64,000 nucleotides of DNA, from the NCBI GenBank assembly GCA_964577375.1, contig CAZNYW010000009.1, positions 1 through 64,000 of the forward strand, given 5' to 3'. This stretch comes from DATKUC01 sp964577375 (GTDB lineage: Bacteria; Spirochaetota; Spirochaetia; DSM-27196; DATKUC01). This document shows positions 60,583-64,000 of this stretch, in pieces; positions within the stretch are counted from its first letter, which is position 1; every line of letters starts with the position of its first letter. A model generated the notes under the pieces. It did no database searches, was not told where the DNA came from, and worked only from the letters and a program-made list of their open reading frames with translations. Position numbers and translations under genes: made by a program.

Positions 60583-60757
60583 AAATTTCTCCTGCCTTAT
60601 TGTGTCACGACACTGCTGCGTGACGACACTACTGTGTAACCACGCNNNNNNNNNNNNNNNNNNNNNNNNNNNNNNNNNNNNNNNNNNNNNNNNNNNNNNN
60701 NNNNNNNNNNNNNNNNNNNNNNNNNNNNNNNNNNNNNNNNNNNNNTGTGTAACCACG
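60583..60757. repeat. nqrE-nqrF intergenic repeat array with assembly gap (60646-60745)
   Basis: The sequence TGTGTAACCACGC flanks both sides of a 100-N gap, so a tandem array of unknown length has collapsed here. Around it lie short palindromes, including CCACGC-AGTA-GCGTGG (60753-60768), which encloses the nqrE stop codon, and a GTGTC...GACAC stem on the other side. It may separate expression of nqrF from the rest. Confidence 0.7.
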
Positions 60758-61348
60758 CTACTGCGTGGACAGCATCCCCGTGAAGCCCATGAACGTCATC
60801 GCGATGACTCCGGCCATGAGCATCAGGATCCCGGTCCGGCGAAGAGCCGCCGGGACGTTTGAGTAGCCCATCTTCTCGCGAAGGCCCGCCATAAGCGCAA
60901 TTGCGAGGAACCATCCCAGCCCGGCGCCAAGCCCGTAGACTGTCGTCTGAACGAAAGAGTAGTTGCGGATCACCATGAACAGCGACGCGCCGAGGATCGC
61001 GCAGTTGACCGTTATCAGCGGAAGAAAGATTCCCAGCGCATAGTAGAGGTCGGGGCTGAAACGCTCCACGAACATCTCGAGGAATTGAACGAAGCCTGCA
61101 ATCACCGCGATGAATATGATGAATGAGACGAAGTCCAGACCGAGCGGCAGAAGCAGGTAGTGGTAGATCAGGTAGTTGATCACCGTCGTGAAGAACATGA
61201 CGAACGTCACTGCGCTTCCGAGGCCCACCGCGGTGCTGATGCGGTTCGAACAGACGAGGAACGAGCACATTCCGAGGAAGCTTGCAAACAGAATATTATT
61301 GGTGAATATCGATCCGAGAAAGATTGCCCACACGGGTGTTATGTTCAT
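60758..61348 (-). CDS. nqrE: Na+-translocating NADH:quinone reductase subunit E
   Basis: A 196-residue membrane subunit with six helices (FTNNILFASFLGMCSFL; LPLITVNCAILGASLFM). Two conserved cysteines, in GMCSF and VNCAI, match those binding the intramembrane 2Fe-2S cluster between NqrD and NqrE. ATG 61348 is preferred over a start at 61390. The spacing to nqrD is 10 bp. Confidence 0.94.
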   Translation of the reverse strand: MNITPVWAIFLGSIFTNNILFASFLGMCSFLVCSNRISTAVGLGSAVTFVMFFTTVINYLIYHYLLLPLGLDFVSFIIFIAVIAGFVQFLEMFVERFSPDLYYALGIFLPLITVNCAILGASLFMVIRNYSFVQTTVYGLGAGLGWFLAIALMAGLREKMGYSNVPAALRRTGILMLMAGVIAMTFMGFTGMLSTQ

Positions 61349-61358
61349 ACGCCTTCTC

Positions 61359-62033
61359 CTACTTCGCCTCTTTATTGTCCCTGGCGTCACCCGAGGGATT
61401 GAGCGTCTCGAGGATCCAGATCAGGAAACCGCCGACGAAAAACGCGCCGGGGGCGAGCAGAAGGATGAGGTTCTTCGTGTACCAGCTGTCGGAGAGGATG
61501 GTGATCCCGAGGAACGTTCCCGAGCCGATCAGCTCGCGCACGGTTCCGATGAACAGAAGGATGATCGCGTATCCTATCCCGTTGGCAAAACCGTCAAGAA
61601 ACGAAGGCAGCGGCGGATTCTGCATCGCGAATGCCTCGGCGCGCCCCATCACTATGCAGTTGGTGATGATGAGCGCCACGTAGGGTCCGAGCTGCTTTGA
61701 CATCTGCCAGTAGAAACCCTTGAAGAACTGATCGATGATGATGACGAAGGTCGCAATGATGGCGACCTGCGCGATCATCCGGATGCGCCGCGGAATCACG
61801 TTGCGCAGCGTTGAGATGAAAAGGTTGGACATTGCGGTGACGAACGTGAGAGCCGCGCCCATCACCAGCGAGTTGGCTACGCGGTTGGTGACCGCGAGGA
61901 AGATGCAGATGCCGAGTACCTGTTTGGTGACGGGGTTGGCCTTGTAGATACCCTCGAGCAGAATCTCCTTTCCCTTGCCGCCGAAGAGCGACAATCGTGA
62001 ACGGGACTGCAGTGTTTCCGTCTTAGTTGCCAT
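61359..62033 (-). CDS. nqrD: Na+-translocating NADH:quinone reductase subunit D
   Basis: A 224-residue membrane subunit with six helices. CIFLAVTNRVANSL and LIITNCIVMGRAEAFA carry the two cysteines expected to bind the shared iron-sulfur cluster. The ATG at 62033 overlaps nqrC by 11 bp. The N-terminal 30 residues before GIYKANPVTKQVLG are extra polar residues. Confidence 0.94.
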   Translation of the reverse strand: MATKTETLQSRSRLSLFGGKGKEILLEGIYKANPVTKQVLGICIFLAVTNRVANSLVMGAALTFVTAMSNLFISTLRNVIPRRIRMIAQVAIIATFVIIIDQFFKGFYWQMSKQLGPYVALIITNCIVMGRAEAFAMQNPPLPSFLDGFANGIGYAIILLFIGTVRELIGSGTFLGITILSDSWYTKNLILLLAPGAFFVGGFLIWILETLNPSGDARDNKEAK

Positions 62034-62661
62034 TGGCGCTTTTCTCCTTGAAGATGTCCTGGGCCACATTGGTCAGCATGGTTTCCACGCGATTCGAGGT
62101 CATGGTAGCTCCGGTGATTCCATCGACCGAATTGGGACCGGCAGCGGCCTCCGGTTTCAGCACCTTGAACCCCGGCGTGCCACTGTCGGACACGATCTTT
62201 TTTCCGTCGAACTGCTTCTGAAACCATTCGGCGGAGATTTCACCACCGAGTCCCGGAGTTTCCTCCTGCTTGAAGAACCGGACGCCCCGGATAGTCTCCA
62301 TGTCGGGCTGCAGCGCGATGACTCCGCTTACCGGTCCCCAGAGACCGGCGCCGGTGAACGGTATCGCATAGCCTGCAACCGAGCCGCTGCCTGCGGGCGT
62401 GTACGCATAGAGGTCGAGGTTTCCGAGCTTCGTCTGCTTCACCTGCTTGTCGAACGTGGCCACCAGATCCGCCTGGGAGGCATCGGCGGCAACCGGAACA
62501 TTGAGCGCATCGAGGATGTTCCGTACCTCCTCGGCCTTTTCGTTCGAGGTACGATAGGGCGCGGTGACCAGATTTATCCCTGCGAGCAGCGCGGAGCAGA
62601 CGAGCCCGAGCGCAATCGAAAAGAGGATGATGCGTACGTTCTTGTGTTCGTTGTCACTCAT
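62023..62661 (-). CDS. nqrC: Na+-translocating NADH:quinone reductase subunit C
   Basis: A 212-residue subunit with an N-terminal helix and a periplasmic FMN-binding domain. DGITGATMTSNRV carries the Thr that binds FMN covalently. GAGLWGPVSGVIAL is another typical segment. It overlaps both nqrB and nqrD. Confidence 0.94.
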   Translation of the reverse strand: MSDNEHKNVRIILFSIALGLVCSALLAGINLVTAPYRTSNEKAEEVRNILDALNVPVAADASQADLVATFDKQVKQTKLGNLDLYAYTPAGSGSVAGYAIPFTGAGLWGPVSGVIALQPDMETIRGVRFFKQEETPGLGGEISAEWFQKQFDGKKIVSDSGTPGFKVLKPEAAAGPNSVDGITGATMTSNRVETMLTNVAQDIFKEKSANGN

Positions 62662-63730
62662 GCGCGTATCTCCTCATGCGTGAACGGATGATCACCTCAT
62701 CTATGAGCGGTGCGCAGATGTTGCCGAAAAGGATTGCGAACATCATTCCTTCCACGAACCCGGAAAACGAGCGGATCAGGAGCGTAACCAGGCCGATGAG
62801 GAATCCGTACACCCACTTTCCCGACTGGGTAACCGGCCCGGTAACCGGATCGGTGCACATGAAAAAGGCGCCGAAAAGGAATCCTCCCGACATCAGGTTG
62901 AACCACCAGGGCTCGACCGAGCCCGGCGCGACCGCGTGAAGGATTCCCGAGAGCACCACGAAGGTCCCGATGACCGAGACTACCGTGCGCCAGTTTGCTA
63001 TCCCGACGGCGACGAGAAAGATACCGCCGATCAGGACGGCAAGCGCGGAGGTCTCACCGGCGCTTCCGGGAATGTTCCCCAGGAAGAGGCTGAGCGGCGA
63101 GGCGAGCGAGCCCCCCTTTGCCGCCACCAGCGGCGTTGCCGATGCGACCGCATCAGCAGCGTGCGCGGCCGCGCCGGGTATGATGCGTCCCCAGCCGCCG
63201 ACCGCAGGCTGAAGCCAGTGTCCGGTCATCGCAGAAGGGTAGGCGAGGGCGACGAACACCCGGCCTACGAGGGCGGGGTTGAAAAGGTTTCGGCCCGTGC
63301 CGCCGAAAACCTCCTTCCCGACGAGCACCCCGAACGCCACCCCGACGGCGACGATCCACAGCGGGAGACCCGGCGGCACGATGAGCGGAAAGAGGAAGCC
63401 GGTCACCAGGAAGCCTTCGCTTATCTCCTTTTTTCGAAGGATGGCGAACGTGACCTCGACCGCTCCTCCGGCCGCGTAGGAGACAAGGAGTGTCAGAAGT
63501 ATCCGCCAGCCGAAGAAGTAGACCGAGGCAATGAAGGCCGGCATCAGCGCAACGACGACCAGGATCATGATGCGTTTCACATCGAGCGGATCCCTGCCGT
63601 AGGGCGGATTTTCCGGCACTACGCCGGCGGCGAACAGGAAATTGTCGAGGGCACTGAAAATCGGCGCATAGGTTGCGAGCCTTCCACCCTTCTCGAAGGC
63701 CGGTCGGAATCGGTCAAGCGGGCTGCTCAT
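62654..63730 (-). CDS. nqrB: Na+-translocating NADH:quinone reductase subunit B
   Basis: A 358-residue membrane subunit with about ten helices. GKEVFGGTGRNLFNPALVGRVF and DPVTGPVTQSGKWVYG are family motifs. The segment ADAVASATPL holds the Thr likely to bind FMN covalently. ATG 63730 overlaps the nqrA stop by 4 bp. It overlaps nqrC by 8 bp. Confidence 0.94.
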   Translation of the reverse strand: MSSPLDRFRPAFEKGGRLATYAPIFSALDNFLFAAGVVPENPPYGRDPLDVKRIMILVVVALMPAFIASVYFFGWRILLTLLVSYAAGGAVEVTFAILRKKEISEGFLVTGFLFPLIVPPGLPLWIVAVGVAFGVLVGKEVFGGTGRNLFNPALVGRVFVALAYPSAMTGHWLQPAVGGWGRIIPGAAAHAADAVASATPLVAAKGGSLASPLSLFLGNIPGSAGETSALAVLIGGIFLVAVGIANWRTVVSVIGTFVVLSGILHAVAPGSVEPWWFNLMSGGFLFGAFFMCTDPVTGPVTQSGKWVYGFLIGLVTLLIRSFSGFVEGMMFAILFGNICAPLIDEVIIRSRMRRYAHE

Positions 63731-64000
63731 CGGGCCTCCTCTGTGTGATCGGCTCCCCGGGACTTCGCCTCGACGGCCCGCATCTCTTCGCGTTCCCGCC
63801 GGATCTGGTCCTTGGCCGATATGAATTGCTGTGCGAGCTCTATCTTTGATGGACAGACGAAGGTGCAGAGGTTGCATTCAACGCAGCGGTCGAGGCCGGA
63901 CTTTTCGGCGTCGTCGGTGAGCCCACGGTGCAGGTACCGATGGAGCACCTGCGGCATTATCCCCGCCGGGCAGACGTTTTCGCAGATTCCGCAGGCGATG
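63727..64000 (-). CDS. nqrA: NqrA/RnfC-like subunit, C-terminal fragment with two 4Fe-4S motifs
   Basis: The C-terminal 90 residues, open to the window edge. CGICENVCPAG and CVECNLCTFVCPSK are two ferredoxin-type motifs spaced as in RnfC. They end in SKIELAQQFISAKDQIRRERE and a polar tail. Vibrio NqrA keeps only part of the second motif, so this protein may be NqrA with retained clusters or an RnfC-like substitute. Its position before nqrBCDEF supports nqrA. The remaining N-terminal part is outside the window. Confidence 0.75.
   Translation of the reverse strand, partial: IACGICENVCPAGIMPQVLHRYLHRGLTDDAEKSGLDRCVECNLCTFVCPSKIELAQQFISAKDQIRREREEMRAVEAKSRGADHTEEAR

Noticed and set aside
1..64000. 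tRNA, rRNA, prophage or insertion-sequence genes
   Set aside because: I found no transposase, integrase, phage structural gene or RNA gene signature, but short RNAs would be easy to miss by eye.

Overview
The window is about 64 kb of high-GC bacterial DNA from a draft assembly. It has two 100-base N gaps, at 51486-51585 and 60646-60745. I see no rRNA, tRNA, CRISPR array, integrase or transposase. The gene mix suggests a free-living, probably Gram-negative member of the Spirochaetota, although no single gene proves it. It includes short-lipoprotein and beta-barrel pairs, a class III cyclase with sensor and HAMP, MCE lipid transport, NQR, a MinD-like protein and a very long single-chain acetyl-CoA carboxylase.

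Layout. 1-2.2 kb: tail of an unknown gene, then a reverse-strand NADPH-oxidase-like gene with EF-hands. 2.4-8.8 kb: a forward operon with a membrane adenylate/guanylate cyclase, two PEGA-like envelope proteins and two lipoproteins. 8.8-11.3 kb: a reverse coiled-coil membrane protein. 11.6-12.5 kb: a sirtuin. 12.5-26.7 kb: a sugar region. It holds a LacI regulator, an AGE-type epimerase, a PfkB-HAD fusion kinase, two paralogous TIM-barrel isomerases, an RbsA/C/B-like ABC transporter, a broken MalG-like permease fused to an oxidoreductase start, a ROK kinase and a Gfo/Idh oxidoreductase. 26.7-32.3 kb: a 1,855-residue acetyl-CoA carboxylase whose order (biotin carboxylase, biotin carrier, long central region, carboxyltransferase) is that of eukaryotic ACC.

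32.4-37.6 kb: MsrA, an HD hydrolase and a cluster built around DUF350 and a K+ channel with the TVGYG filter. 37.7-43.3 kb: two divergent MCE (Mla-type) lipid-transport operons sharing one ATPase. The reverse one also carries an FTR1-like membrane protein and an encapsulated-ferritin-like gene, both frameshifted in this sequence. 43.3-48.6 kb: endonuclease IV, a MinD-like ATPase, MsrB, a thioesterase and an AcuI-like reductase, interspersed with a 24-bp palindromic repeat family that also forms paired elements of about 158 bp. 48.6-52.4 kb: an ARMT1/DUF89 protein, an MFS permease and a zinc phospholipase-like protein containing a collapsed 18-bp tandem repeat. 52.4-57.1 kb: a GltD-like flavoprotein with KorAB 2-oxoacid:ferredoxin oxidoreductase. 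57.2-64 kb: a reverse operon with NqrA (partial) to NqrF, a ferritin-like protein, a histidine kinase and a response regulator.

How the parts work together. KorAB with the GltD-like protein, and NQR, handle low-potential electrons and sodium-coupled respiration. The sugar region imports and converts a carbohydrate not identified here. Several lead genes have a -10 box only 6-8 nt before the start codon and no Shine-Dalgarno sequence, so leaderless mRNAs look common.
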